Assembly: GCF_001625015.1 (NCBI RefSeq)
Contig: NZ_LVWJ02000014.1
Location: 1,178,001 to 1,242,000, forward strand
Origin: Lewinella sp. 4G2
GTDB lineage: Bacteria > Bacteroidota > Bacteroidia > Chitinophagales > Saprospiraceae
Length of the DNA stretch: 64,000 nt
Direction of reading: 5' to 3'
Shown here piece by piece: positions 1 to 8,100 of this stretch (position 1 is the stretch's first letter; each line of letters opens with the position of its first letter). The position numbers and the translations under genes are program-made. Below the pieces are notes generated by a model, which did not search any database, was not told where the DNA came from, and was given only the letters and a program-made list of their open reading frames with translations.

Positions 1-429
1 GCTATGAACGTAGTAGCAAAAGTCACCATCCACCTCATCGCTGACCCAATCGTTCCGATCGGTGAGGGTAACGTTGTTCCAACCCATATGGGGTACCTTT
101 TCGGTGGGAGAAGGGGTGAATTTCCGCACGCGCTCGGGGAATATCCCAATACAGTCCACATCCCCCTCCTCGCTGTGGCTACAGAGGAGTTGCATCCCCA
201 CACAGATGCCAAACACGGGCTGTTTGAGGGACCGAATCAAATCACTCAGCCCCGTTTCGTTGAGGTGGGCCATCGTGCTCTTCGCCGCACCGACTCCAGG
301 AAAGATGACCTTGTCGGCTGCCCGGATGACATCATGATCACTCGTCAGGACGTGCTCGACGCCAATACGTTCCAGGGCGTAGAGGACAGAGCGGATGTTT
401 CCGGCATTGTAGTCGATTACGGCGATCAT
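1..429 (-). CDS. hisH: Imidazole glycerol phosphate synthase glutaminase subunit HisH (3' part outside window)
   Basis: HisH hydrolyses glutamine and channels ammonia to HisF in the fifth step of histidine synthesis (cytoplasm). The minus-strand frame begins MIAVIDYNAGN at 429 and stays open for 143 codons to the window edge. Class I amidotransferase features are visible: the PGVGAA oxyanion loop near residue 46 and the nucleophile elbow GICVGMQ near residue 76, followed by HMGWN and the start of the YYVHS segment that carries the catalytic His. The C-terminal third is missing only because the window ends. It lies 98 bp downstream of hisB in the same direction, as the distal part of the his operon. 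The call is firm. Confidence 0.93.
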   Translation of the reverse strand, partial: MIAVIDYNAGNIRSVLYALERIGVEHVLTSDHDVIRAADKVIFPGVGAAKSTMAHLNETGLSDLIRSLKQPVFGICVGMQLLCSHSEEGDVDCIGIFPERVRKFTPSPTEKVPHMGWNNVTLTDRNDWVSDEVDGDFCYYVHS

Positions 430-527
430 TGGAATTTATAATTTGGGAATTGGAAATGTAGAATTGAAAATTTTAGTGCTCGCCCTAAATCGTAGCTTGG
501 GTTATTGGATCTCCACTTTTCTGTACC

Positions 528-1664
528 CTATAGCATTCCTTTTGTTGAAGGTAACCTCATATTATCTACGTCCCTCCGCTTGGCGGCCTTGATGGATTTT
601 GCCAGGGCTTTGAACGTAGCTTCAATGATGTGGTGCTCGTTCTTCCCTCTCGCCTTGATGGCCAGGTTACACTTCGCGCCGTCGCTAAAGGATTTGAAGA
701 AATGGTGGAACATTTCCGTGGGCATATCGCCGATCTTTTCGCGTTTGTAGTCGCAATCCCAGACGAGCCAGGGGCGGCCGCCGAAGTCGAGGCGAACGTC
801 TACGGTGGCTTCGTCCATCACTAAATTGAAGCCGTAACGTTCGATGCCCAGCTTGTCGCCGAGGGCGGCGGCAAAGGCTTCCCCGAGGGCAATGGCGGTG
901 TCTTCAATCGTGTGGTGCTCGTCGATGTGGAGGTCACCTTTTACTTTGACGGCCAGGTCGCAACCGGAGTGGCGGCCCAATTGGTCGAGCATATGGTCGA
1001 AGAAGCCGAGGCCGGTATCCATGTCGGTTTTACCAGTGCCGTCCAGGTCCAATTCAATTTGGATGTCGGTCTCTTTGGTGGTCCGCGTTACCGCTGCGGT
1101 ACGGGACTCGAGGCGGAGGAGGCGGTAGATCTCTTCCCAATCGGTCGTCCGCAGGGCGATGGTTTCGGTGAGGCCTTCGAGTTGGTCAGCGTCAAGTTCT
1201 TCCACGCCGAGTTCGGGGTCGGTGGCAATCCAGATGCCCTTCGCGCCCATATTTTTGGCGAGTTGGATGTCCGTCAGCCGGTCCCCCACCACGTAGCTGT
1301 TGGCGAGGTCGAAATTTCCCCTCAGGTAGTGTTGGACGAGGCCCGTCCCGGGTTTGCGGGTCGGTTGGTTATCAGCCGCAAACGTCCGGTCAATAATTTG
1401 CTCGGTAAAAGTGATCCCTTCTGCCTCCAGCGCCCGCAACATCGCGTTGTGGGTGGGCCAGAAGTTAGTCTCGGGGTAGCTGTCCGTACCCAATCCATCC
1501 TGGTTGGTGACCATCACGAGGTCATAGTCCAGTTCCCGCACAATGCGCCCCAACCAGCGGAAGACGCCGGGGTAGAAGTTGAGCTTGTTGATGTGGTCCA
1601 CCTGGTAATCCTCGGGTTCGAGGATGAGGGTGCCGTCGCGGTCTAGGAAGAGGATTTTTTTCAT
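528..1664 (-). CDS. hisB: Bifunctional histidinol-phosphatase / imidazoleglycerol-phosphate dehydratase HisB
   Basis: This 378-residue fusion catalyses two steps of histidine synthesis. The N-terminal HAD phosphatase half starts with the nucleophile motif FLDRDGTL (residues 5-12) and has the MVTNQDGLG segment. The C-terminal dehydratase half (from about residue 190) has [11 protein letters not shown] and the two metal-binding motifs, HHTIED and, near the end, [13 protein letters not shown]. The ATG at 1664 opens directly on the HAD motif. The fused form is known in enterobacteria and in Bacteroidota. It follows the ATPase gene that interrupts the operon, with a 75-bp gap carrying one copy of the 18-bp dispersed word. 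Confidence 0.96.
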   Translation of the reverse strand: MKKILFLDRDGTLILEPEDYQVDHINKLNFYPGVFRWLGRIVRELDYDLVMVTNQDGLGTDSYPETNFWPTHNAMLRALEAEGITFTEQIIDRTFAADNQPTRKPGTGLVQHYLRGNFDLANSYVVGDRLTDIQLAKNMGAKGIWIATDPELGVEELDADQLEGLTETIALRTTDWEEIYRLLRLESRTAAVTRTTKETDIQIELDLDGTGKTDMDTGLGFFDHMLDQLGRHSGCDLAVKVKGDLHIDEHHTIEDTAIALGEAFAAALGDKLGIERYGFNLVMDEATVDVRLDFGGRPWLVWDCDYKREKIGDMPTEMFHHFFKSFSDGAKCNLAIKARGKNEHHIIEATFKALAKSIKAAKRRDVDNMRLPSTKGML

Positions 1665-1689
1665 TTGGGGGTCTTCAGAAGTATTTTCT

Positions 1690-1707
1690 GGGCGCTGCCG
1701 CAGGTGC
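1690..1707 (+). repeat. 18-bp dispersed word, copy 1
   Basis: GGGCGCTGCCGCAGGTGC lies between the ATPase stop and the hisB start. It is an exact match to the consensus and the first of 18 copies in the window. Confidence 0.9.
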
Positions 1708-1739
1708 AGGGTGATGGGGAGGGAGCCGCGAAATTAGGA

Positions 1740-3110
1740 TTAATACCTGAGTGCGGGAAGCACTTCGGACGGCGTAAGGACCAGCCCCGACGGTTCATCC
1801 GCAAACGACTTGGCGGCGATCACGGTGATGATCTCTTCGCCGTCGTAAAAGGGCAGGGCGCGGGCTTTGGCCAGGAGCTCCTCCCGCAACTTAGCCTCGT
1901 TGGTGACGTGGGACCATTTGCATTCGGCGACGATGAGTTGACCACTGCTTTTATTACGCGCTACGACATCGATTTCAATTTTGCCTAGTTTTCGCGTATT
2001 TCCCCACCACCTTTTGGCATCTAACCAGTATTCGCCATTCAGGGCGCCTCTTATTATGGATCGTCTGCACAAATCTTCCCACGCAGGCCCTACAAATTGG
2101 GGTAGATTTTTGGCAATACGCTCCCAAACAAGATCGGGAAGGTTGTTTTCTATTTCTGATGCACTAGGCGCGATGAATCGGTAGTAAAAGCGAATGAATG
2201 AATCATCTACTTTATAGAGGACCGACTTGCTCTTACGGGGGTGTGCTCCAAAAGGGCTCTCCCGCTTGACGTAGCCCAATTTGATGAGCCTATTCATCGG
2301 CCGGTTTAAGTCGGCAGCAGTACGCTGTAAGCGTGCGGCAATCTCACTCAGACGATGCGCGCCGTTTGCAACCACTTGCAAAATGGCAATGGGTTGGGGC
2401 AGGTCTCGAATATCATCTAAAAGAATGCGTTCCGGTTCATCATAAAGAAGCGCAATCTTACCGAGTAGCAACTTTTTTACCGCAGCTTCAAGGTTCGGGT
2501 ATATGCTTCGCAACTCCCAGTAGCGAGGTACACCTCCCCAAACGGCATATTCAGTGATGCATTCTTCAGCTGAGCTAGCTTGGAAGTGATCAGTTATCCA
2601 TCCTGGGGTTAGTGGGCGAATCTTCATGATTTCGTCTGCTCTACCGTACAATGGCGCTGTTCCAGTAAGTAGTCCACTCATCATTTGTTGGGATGATCCA
2701 CATAAGATCAAATTGAACGGCATCCGCTTCGTATCAATCAAGTTTTGCAGCAGACCCGGTAGTGATTCATCTTCTTTTACGAGATAGGGGAATTCATCCA
2801 GGCATAAGGTGAATGTTTGCGTTGAACGCTCTACCAAGGCTTCAAAGAAATCGAACCAATCAACAAAGTTGGACCGCGAAAATCCGGGGAATTTTCCTTC
2901 CAGCTGCCGTGCAAGTGCTTTACGCTGCAGCGCGCCTGAGCCTTTAGTGGCCAAGTAGTAAACCCCATCGCCATTCAATACCCGTTGGATGAGGGTACTC
3001 TTCCCACAACGTCGGCGACCAAAAACAACGGCTAAGTCTTGTTTACCCCGGCTTCCGAGGGCCTGAAGCGCTCTTTGCTCGTCAAACCGATTGTGAAAAA
3101 GTGATTCCAT
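1740..3110 (-). CDS. AAA-family ATPase with C-terminal DUF234-type nuclease-like domain
   Basis: The protein has 456 residues from the ATG at 3110; an in-frame GTG at 3125 is less likely. The N-terminal P-loop ATPase has Walker A GRRRCGKST at residues 31-39 and Walker B TLCLDEFPYL near residue 105. A winged-helix stretch follows in the middle (HRLSEIAARLQRTAADLNRPM). The C-terminus (KIEIDVVARN then LIVAECKW) has the D...ExK pattern of PD-(D/E)XK folds, as in the archaeal-ATPase/DUF234 family. The family's biological role is unsettled. The gene sits inside the his operon between hisC and hisB and has its own upstream dyads, so it looks like an accessory insertion. It shows no relation to histidine synthesis. 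Confidence 0.85.
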   Translation of the reverse strand: MESLFHNRFDEQRALQALGSRGKQDLAVVFGRRRCGKSTLIQRVLNGDGVYYLATKGSGALQRKALARQLEGKFPGFSRSNFVDWFDFFEALVERSTQTFTLCLDEFPYLVKEDESLPGLLQNLIDTKRMPFNLILCGSSQQMMSGLLTGTAPLYGRADEIMKIRPLTPGWITDHFQASSAEECITEYAVWGGVPRYWELRSIYPNLEAAVKKLLLGKIALLYDEPERILLDDIRDLPQPIAILQVVANGAHRLSEIAARLQRTAADLNRPMNRLIKLGYVKRESPFGAHPRKSKSVLYKVDDSFIRFYYRFIAPSASEIENNLPDLVWERIAKNLPQFVGPAWEDLCRRSIIRGALNGEYWLDAKRWWGNTRKLGKIEIDVVARNKSSGQLIVAECKWSHVTNEAKLREELLAKARALPFYDGEEIITVIAAKSFADEPSGLVLTPSEVLPALRY

Positions 3111-3116
3111 TACGTA

Positions 3117-3169
3117 AATATACACTAGGTGTAACTTACATCAGGTGTATATTGCTTCTAGTGTATATT
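3117..3169. promoter_or_regulatory. Inverted-repeat operator-like cluster upstream of the ATPase gene
   Basis: AATATACACTAG (3117-3128) and its exact reverse complement CTAGTGTATATT (3158-3169) flank two further GGTGTA half-sites (near 3128 and 3144). The left arm overlaps the possible GTG start. The arrangement looks like binding sites for a dimeric regulator in front of an inserted gene. No binding protein can be named. Confidence 0.45.
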
Positions 3170-3173
3170 ATTT

Positions 3174-3208
3174 ACTTGTAGCAGCTACATATTGTAGCTG
3201 CTACAAGT
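3174..3208. terminator. Perfect 16-bp hairpin between hisC and the ATPase gene
   Basis: ACTTGTAGCAGCTACA (3174-3189), a 3-nt loop, then its exact reverse complement (3193-3208). It lies just after the hisC stop on the minus strand. There is no long T-run, so it may be an mRNA-stabilising, processing or boundary hairpin rather than a true terminator. Confidence 0.5.
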
Positions 3209-3213
3209 TGCAC

Positions 3214-4284
3214 CTACTGTATATTTTTCAACGCCCCTAACAACCGATCATTCTCCTCCACCAAACCAGCCGTTATCCGCAGGCAATTCTCCGCATTCGG
3301 CTGGTAAGCCTGATTGCGAACGACGATCCCCTGGTCCAGCAAAGCCTGGTAAACCTTCGCGGAGTCCTTGAAGCGGACGAGCAAGAAGTTCGTGACGGAT
3401 GGGAACACGTGGTTCACGATTTCCAACTCCCATAGGGCTCTTTCCAGTCGTTTTCGCTCCGCAATCAGGGTGTCGACCTTTTCCTGCATGGCGGCCGGTT
3501 GGCTGAGGGCTTCCAGCGCAACGCCGGTGGTCAACACGTTGATGTTGTAGGGCATCTTGATGGTATTCAGCATCCCGATGATGAAGGGCGAGGCAAAGGC
3601 CGCGCCACACCGGATACCGGCCATCCCCCAACCCTTGCTCAGCGTCTGGGTGATGATGAGGTTGGGGAATTCGGCCAAGCGCGGAACGAAACTGAGTTCG
3701 GGGACGAAATCGATGTAGGCTTCGTCCAGCACCACGATGCCGGGGAAGGAGCGGATGAGGTCCTCCAGCACCTCTCCGTCGATGGCGTTGCCACTCGGGT
3801 TGTTTGGGCTGCAGAGCCAGAGGATTTTGCTCTTGTCATCCCAGCTGGCCTTCAGTTCGTCGACGGGAATGGTGAAGTCTTTCGTCAGGGTAGTCGCCCG
3901 GAATTCAGCGCCGGCGATGCCCGCCGCTACCTTATACATCCCAAAAGTGGGGGGCAGGGCGTGGACGGCCTCCCCCGGGTTGCAAAAGATGCGCGTGATC
4001 TGATCGACCAACTCATCGGAGCCGTTCCCCCAGACGATTTGGTCGGGGTTGAAGTTGCGGATCTTGCCGAAGGCTTCCCGCAGGGCCGTTGAATTGGGAT
4101 CCGGGTAACGATTGCGCCCGGTTTCCCAGGGGCTTTCGTTGGCATCCAACAGTACTTCGGCGACGCCTTTAAACTCGGAGCGGGCGCTGGAGTAAGCTTT
4201 GAGATCAAGCAGGTTGGGGCGGACGAGGGCAGCAATCTTCTGCGGCGTCCAGTTGATGGTAGTGGGGGTAGTAAGGTCGATCAT
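3214..4284 (-). CDS. hisC: Histidinol-phosphate aminotransferase HisC
   Basis: This PLP enzyme converts imidazole acetol phosphate plus glutamate to histidinol phosphate. The ATG at 4284 (MIDLTTPTTINW) gives 356 residues, typical of the family; the longer frame from 4338 adds a non-conserved tail. Fold-type I features are visible: DANESPW and NRYPDP near the N-terminus, WLCSPNNPSGN, LDEAYIDF, the Schiff-base lysine in TQTLSKGWGMAGIRCG, and NFLLVRF plus LRITAG at the C-terminus. It is part of the his operon, separated from hisD by the toxin/antitoxin pair. Confidence 0.96.
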   Translation of the reverse strand: MIDLTTPTTINWTPQKIAALVRPNLLDLKAYSSARSEFKGVAEVLLDANESPWETGRNRYPDPNSTALREAFGKIRNFNPDQIVWGNGSDELVDQITRIFCNPGEAVHALPPTFGMYKVAAGIAGAEFRATTLTKDFTIPVDELKASWDDKSKILWLCSPNNPSGNAIDGEVLEDLIRSFPGIVVLDEAYIDFVPELSFVPRLAEFPNLIITQTLSKGWGMAGIRCGAAFASPFIIGMLNTIKMPYNINVLTTGVALEALSQPAAMQEKVDTLIAERKRLERALWELEIVNHVFPSVTNFLLVRFKDSAKVYQALLDQGIVVRNQAYQPNAENCLRITAGLVEENDRLLGALKNIQ

Positions 4285-4334
4285 GACGTAAGTGGTTGTA
4301 GATAAAGGAAAAGTGATGTAGCGGTGGTGGCTGC

Positions 4335-4436
4335 TCACTTTCCTTTATCGACTAATACTTTGGCGAACATTTCTGGTTGGCCTAGTTGCTCGTAGATGCT
4401 ATGGCAAACCTGACCGAGGGATATGGTGCGAATCAT
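4335..4436 (-). CDS. 33-residue ORF coupled to the toxin gene
   Basis: The ORF starts MIRTISLGQVCHSIY and ends VLVDKGK. Its ATG overlaps the toxin stop in an ATGA arrangement, and it ends about 50 bp before the hisC start. It is too short to assign and shows no recognised motif. It could be a real small protein of the toxin/antitoxin operon, a remnant of a longer gene, or chance. Confidence is low because only the coupling supports it. Confidence 0.3.
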   Translation of the reverse strand: MIRTISLGQVCHSIYEQLGQPEMFAKVLVDKGK

Positions 4437-4780
4437 TCTTCTTCAACCTTAATAACGTTGCCGATTATAGTTTCTGAGTCAATTGCGTGGTGGCTAATAC
4501 TGTATATCTTGACTAGCTGCTGTTCCTCAATTACTTTATAAACGAGCCGATATGATTTGGTGACGAAGATGAATCGAAACCGCTGCCCGAGGTCTTCTCT
4601 CTCGGGCAAGTAAACAGGCCTGGATAATGGATAATTAGCAATAGTAGCTACTGCATCAGCAACCTTACTATAGAATACCTCCGCCGTTCGTTTACCGTAG
4701 GTATTTGACAAGAATACCAGTATCGCATCGAGGTCGTTCTCAGCATCCGAGACATAAATTACTTGGTACTCGCCAGCCAC
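4433..4780 (-). CDS. RelE/ParE-family toxin
   Basis: The 115-residue protein has the ParE/RelE shape: VIYVSDAENDLDAILVFLSNTYGKRTAEVFYSKV, then a short strand region (RFRFIFVTKSYRLVYKV) and a final KIYSISHHA strand. ParE-type members poison gyrase and RelE-type members cleave mRNA on the ribosome; the sequence alone does not decide which. It overlaps the upstream antitoxin gene by 22 bp, the normal antitoxin-first order. The unusual point is the position: in sense orientation inside the his operon, between hisD and hisC. Confidence 0.85.
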   Translation of the reverse strand: MAGEYQVIYVSDAENDLDAILVFLSNTYGKRTAEVFYSKVADAVATIANYPLSRPVYLPEREDLGQRFRFIFVTKSYRLVYKVIEEQQLVKIYSISHHAIDSETIIGNVIKVEEE

Positions 4781-5043
4781 TTGGAAACTTTTTCGTGCAC
4801 TACTGATGCAGGTCTTCCCGGAGCACTTTCAGTACTCTCCCGTTGTTCTCTACGCAAAAGTTCAGCGGCCATTGCATCGCCATCGCTCAATTCGTCATTA
4901 GCCTTCAAATGACTTGGGGCAGCGTCCAACGTGTTCTCAATCATTTCATCAAGTTTTCTTCTCACTTCGAGAAGACGTTCACTATCAAGGCGTTGCAAGT
5001 CGTGCACAATACCTCCCAGTAGTTCAAAATGGCCCATCATCAA
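4759..5043 (-). CDS. Putative antitoxin partner of the ParE-like toxin
   Basis: The 94-residue protein starts MMMGHFELLGGIVHDL (three possible ATGs at 5043, 5040 and 5037). Its helical N-terminus (LQRLDSERLLEVRRKLDEMIENTL) probably makes the dimer. A charged, flexible C-terminus (from about residue 50) is the expected toxin-wrapping part. No DNA-binding family is obvious. It was assigned mainly from size, order and the 22-bp overlap with the toxin. It begins 40 bp after the hisD stop. Confidence 0.65.
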   Translation of the reverse strand: MMMGHFELLGGIVHDLQRLDSERLLEVRRKLDEMIENTLDAAPSHLKANDELSDGDAMAAELLRREQRESTESAPGRPASVVHEKVSKWLASTK

Positions 5044-5083
5044 TCATTTTAGTTTGCCTAAGGTAACGGTTTTTTACCGCCGC

Positions 5084-6364
5084 TTAGTTCTCCAACCGCA
5101 CCGTTACTGCCCGGCCGTGGCCCGCTAATTCCTCCGCAACCGCCATCGTCACGACGGCGGGGCCAAGGGCTTCCAGGCCGGCCCGCGTCAACTCCTGGAA
5201 GGTGATTTTTTTCACGAAACTATCTAGGCTTACGCCGCTATAATTCCGTGCGTAACCGTAGGTCGGCAGGGTGTGGTTCGTGCCCGAGGCGTAGTCGCCC
5301 ACGGATTCGGGGGTGTGGTAGCCGAGGAAGATCGATCCAGCGTTCTCGATGCCGGCGGCGAAATCCCGTGGGGCTTCCATACTCAGGATGAGGTGTTCCG
5401 GTGCGTACAGGTTGATGTAGTCCAATTGCGCCTGCTGATCCGCCAGTACGACGGTAAGGCTGTTGTCAATACTCTTTCCCGCCATGTCTTTTCTGGGCAG
5501 CTTGGCCAGTTGTCGTTGCACTTCTTCCCCCACCGCTTTGGCCTGCTCGGTACTGGCTACGACGAGTACGACCTGGCTGTCCGCTCCGTGTTCGGCCTGG
5601 GCGAGTAGGTCCGCCGCTACCGCCTTTTTGTCGGCACCTGCGTCCGCGCAAACTAGTACTTCGCTGGGGCCAGCGGGCATATCGATGGCCAGGCCGTCCA
5701 GTTGGGCGAGTTGTTTGGCGACGGTCACGTAGGCATTTCCGGGGCCGAATAATTTGTAGACGGCCGGGACGGATTCCGTGCCGAACGCCATCGCCGCGAT
5801 TGCCTGGGCGCCGCCGACGCGGAAGATCTTGGTCACGCCACAGAGGCCGGCGGCGTAGAGCACCGCGGGGTGGATCTCGCCGCTTTCCCGATTGGGGGGC
5901 GAGCAAAGGACGATCTCTTCGCAACCCGCAATGTTGGCCGGCACGGCGAGCATCAGCACCGTAGAAAACAGCGGCGCCGTGCCTCCCGGGATGTACAGAC
6001 CGACCTTACCAATGGCCCGAGATTCCCGCCAGCAAGTGACGCCGGGCATGGTTTCGATCTCCGTAGCGGACGCGCGTTGCGACCGGTGAAAAGTCTCAAT
6101 ATTTTGCTTCGCGAGCTGAATAGCTGCGCGGAGTTCTGGAGCCAGTTGGTCGCCTGCCGCTTCGATGATCGATTGCTCAACCCGGATGCTATCCAGCTCA
6201 ATGCCATCGAATTTAGCGGTCAGTTCCCGCAGGGCGGCATCCCCGTTTTCCCGCACGTTCTGCATTAGGGCGCTGACGCTGGTGCGCAGGTTGGAGAGGT
6301 CCTTGGCGGGCCGCCGCGTAAGGGCCGGCCATTCGCTGGGGGACGGATTGTCGTAGATCTTCAT
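5084..6364 (-). CDS. hisD: Histidinol dehydrogenase HisD
   Basis: HisD is the zinc- and NAD-dependent enzyme that oxidises histidinol to histidine in two steps. The 426 residues match the family length. Visible features are GLYIPGGTAPLFSTVLMLAVPA, GGAQAIAAMAFGT, the GPGNAYVTVAKQ signature, DMPAGPSEVLV and LLAQAEHG with metal/active-site residues, and APEHLIL then GYHTPESVGDYASGTNHTLPT at the C-terminal part. It starts 26 bp after hisG and is the second gene of the his operon. Confidence 0.97.
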   Translation of the reverse strand: MKIYDNPSPSEWPALTRRPAKDLSNLRTSVSALMQNVRENGDAALRELTAKFDGIELDSIRVEQSIIEAAGDQLAPELRAAIQLAKQNIETFHRSQRASATEIETMPGVTCWRESRAIGKVGLYIPGGTAPLFSTVLMLAVPANIAGCEEIVLCSPPNRESGEIHPAVLYAAGLCGVTKIFRVGGAQAIAAMAFGTESVPAVYKLFGPGNAYVTVAKQLAQLDGLAIDMPAGPSEVLVCADAGADKKAVAADLLAQAEHGADSQVVLVVASTEQAKAVGEEVQRQLAKLPRKDMAGKSIDNSLTVVLADQQAQLDYINLYAPEHLILSMEAPRDFAAGIENAGSIFLGYHTPESVGDYASGTNHTLPTYGYARNYSGVSLDSFVKKITFQELTRAGLEALGPAVVTMAVAEELAGHGRAVTVRLEN

Positions 6365-6390
6365 CGGGCTCGAGGGATTAGAAATGGGTA

Positions 6391-7254
6391 CTAAAGAATC
6401 ATCTTATCGATGGGGACGATCAAAATTCCCTCCGCTCCGGTCGTCCGAAGTTGGTCGATGATGTCCCAAAACTTGTCTTCGGCGATGACGGTGTGGACGC
6501 TGCTCCAACCCTCCTCCGCCAGCGGAAGAACGGTGGGGGAACGCATGCCCGGCAGCAGGTTTGTGACCGCAGCTACCTTGTCCGTAGGGACGTTCATCAA
6601 CAAATATTTCTTGTTCTTGGCGGCCAGCACGGACTTCACGCGGAACAGTAACTGATCGAGGATGGCCTGTCGCTCCCCGTCAATCTTGGGGCTGGCGGCA
6701 ATCACAGCCTCGGAGGTAAGGATCACGTCCTGCTCCTCCAATCCATTTTTGAAGAGGGTAGACCCGGTGGAAACGAGGTCGCAGATCGCGTCGGCCAGAC
6801 CGATGTTGGGGGCAATTTCTACGGAACCGGATATCTCGTGGATGTCCGCCGAAATCCCTTCCCGCTCGAGGTACTGTCGGAGGCTGACGGGGTAACTCGT
6901 CGCGATCCGTTTGCCGTTAAGGCTTTTGGGACCAGTGTAATCGGTTCCCTTCGGCGTCGCCAAACTGAGCCGGCACTTGGAAAAGCCCAAGTGCTGGACG
7001 ATGGTAACTTGCTTGTCCTTTTCAATGACCGTGTTCTCTCCGATGATGCCGATGTCGGCCACTCCGTCCTGAATGTATTGAGGAATATCACTATTGCGCA
7101 GGTATAATACCTCTACCGGGAAGTTGCGGGCGGTAGCCTTGAGTTGGCCGCGGCCGTTATCGATGCGGATGCCGCACTCTTTCAGGAGTTGAATGGATTG
7201 ATCGAGCAGGCGGCCTGATTTCTGGACGGCAATTCTGAGTTTCGGGGTAGACAT
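6391..7254 (-). CDS. hisG: ATP phosphoribosyltransferase HisG (long form)
   Basis: HisG catalyses the first, committed step of histidine synthesis (ATP plus PRPP). The ATG at 7254 gives MSTPKLRIAVQKSGRL and 287 residues, the length of the hexameric long form with a C-terminal histidine-binding ACT-like domain (from about residue 215: KSVLAAKNKKYLLMNVPTDKV ... TTGAEGILIVPIDKMIL). The substrate-binding segment DLVSTGSTLFKNGLEE is clear. The frame continues upstream to 7341, but that stretch covers the attenuator hairpin, so 7254 is preferred. As first gene of the operon, it is the natural target of the leader described at 7390-7446. Confidence 0.96.
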   Translation of the reverse strand: MSTPKLRIAVQKSGRLLDQSIQLLKECGIRIDNGRGQLKATARNFPVEVLYLRNSDIPQYIQDGVADIGIIGENTVIEKDKQVTIVQHLGFSKCRLSLATPKGTDYTGPKSLNGKRIATSYPVSLRQYLEREGISADIHEISGSVEIAPNIGLADAICDLVSTGSTLFKNGLEEQDVILTSEAVIAASPKIDGERQAILDQLLFRVKSVLAAKNKKYLLMNVPTDKVAAVTNLLPGMRSPTVLPLAEEGWSSVHTVIAEDKFWDIIDQLRTTGAEGILIVPIDKMIL

Positions 7255-7318
7255 AAATAAGTTACGTTGGTTGATCGGGTAAAACGGGCAATTGCCAAGG
7301 TCGCTGGGGAAAACAAGA

Positions 7319-7349
7319 AAGGTCCGCCGGCTACTTGCCAACGGACCTT
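7319..7349 (-). terminator. his attenuator terminator hairpin
   Basis: The minus-strand transcript has a 13-bp stem (positions 7349-7337 paired with 7331-7319, two G-U pairs) around a 5-nt AAGTA loop, followed at once by TTTCTTGTTTT. It sits 65 bp before the hisG ATG and 41 bp after the leader-peptide stop. The stretch TGGCAAG in its 5' arm and loop (7340-7334) can instead pair with CTTGCCA inside the leader-peptide coding sequence (7409-7403), giving a competing antiterminator. This is the layout of classical ribosome-mediated attenuation. Confidence 0.8.
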
Positions 7350-7389
7350 GAGAATAATTTGCGGGATTTAAAATCCACCCACCTAACTA

Positions 7390-7446
7390 CTACTCGCCGG
7401 TATGGCAAGGGTTAATAGCACGGTGATGATGGATGGCGTAGATCAT
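7390..7446 (-). CDS. hisL: Histidine-rich leader peptide of the his operon
   Basis: An 18-codon ORF reads MIYAIHHHRAINPCHTGE and then a stop. Three of its four His codons are consecutive (CAT CAT CAC). It lies between tRNA-Phe and hisG on the operon strand, upstream of the attenuator hairpin. The predicted logic is that a ribosome stalled at the His run leaves CTTGCCA (7409-7403) free to pair with the terminator's 5' arm. A ribosome that reaches the stop covers it, and the terminator forms. The His run, spacing and alternative pairing are visible; function is inferred by analogy with enterobacterial hisL. No homology to that peptide is claimed. Confidence 0.75.
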   Translation of the reverse strand: MIYAIHHHRAINPCHTGE

Positions 7447-7497
7447 AAATGGGTTGATCGTAATATGTGGTCTGCGTGGGGCAAACCTCCCTTAAAG

Positions 7498-7570
7498 TGG
7501 TGTGGGGCGGAATCGAACCGCCGACACATGGATTTTCAGTCCATTGCTCTACCAACTGAGCTACCGCACC
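7498..7570 (-). tRNA. tRNA-Phe(GAA)
   Basis: A 73-nt cloverleaf starts at 7570. The D arm is TAGCTCAGTTGGTAGAGC, the anticodon stem-loop is GGACTGAAAATCC with GAA at 34-36 and A37, and the T arm is GGCGGTTCGATTCCGCC. The acceptor stem has one C-A mismatch (5-68). CCA is not encoded. It ends 51 nt before the his leader-peptide start on the same strand, so the two may share a transcript. Confidence 0.93.
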
Positions 7571-8006
7571 GGGTATGATGTCTAGTTTTTAGACATTTTC
7601 GCTTTTGGTTTTCCGAAGGAAGCACAATCTGCTCCTGCGTCACATTTCGCGCTTCCTTCGAAAACGCAAAAATCTCCAAAAACTGGCAACCTTAAATTAA
7701 GACCTTAAAGTAATAACTAAAGTAGCACGTGCTCACACAACAGGCATTCCTGCTAAAGCGATGCAAAACTACGGCGGTATTTTTCAACCTGCAAGTAGGG
7801 CTTCCAAATTTATTTTGCCATTGAGCCGTGTAAAGCTATCCACCGTGGGTGACGGTCTGATCTTCAGGTGGTAGAAACGTTTGAACTTTTTTTGCGTTGC
7901 CCGCAACTTATCACTCTCTCCAACCCATTTGACCTTCCGAAACCGGGTAGCTGACGGCGAAGAATGCAGCGGCTAACCCTCAACCTCAATTACAAAGTTC
8001 ATCACC
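7571..8006. other. Intergenic stretch between tRNA-Phe and the tRNA-array leader
   Basis: I see no coding gene here. Two hairpins are present: TGTCTA/TAGACA (7579-7595, followed by TTTTC on the plus strand), and a larger one with arms TTTTCCGAAGGAAGC (7609-7623) and GCTTCCTTCGAAAA (7651-7664). Promoters for the divergent tRNA-Phe and the tRNA array must lie here, but no clean TTG-N20-TAnnTTTG pair was found. Confidence 0.5.
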
Positions 8007-8057
8007 ATGTTTCAACTTCAAGATAAGCAGCGTCAGGAGCGCCACCACGATCATTAG
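8007..8057 (+). CDS. Putative 16-residue leader peptide upstream of the tRNA array
   Basis: ATG at 8007 reads MFQLQDKQRQERHHDH and then TAG at 8055-8057. Apart from Met and one Leu, every residue is one carried by a tRNA of the array that follows on the same strand: Gln, Glu, His, Phe, Asp, Lys and Arg. Two hairpins follow, near 8073-8089 and at 8101-8134. The resemblance to amino-acid operon leader peptides is visible. That it is translated and senses charging of these tRNAs is inference. It could also be a chance ORF. Confidence 0.45.
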   Translation: MFQLQDKQRQERHHDH

Positions 8058-8100
8058 CGAAGCATGAAATAGGCTGCCCGTTTGGGTAGAGCTGTTCGAG

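Noticed and set aside
912-1646. Long plus-strand ORF opposite hisB
   Set aside because: It is the shadow of hisB on the other strand: residues are unlike any protein and the minus frame has clear motifs.
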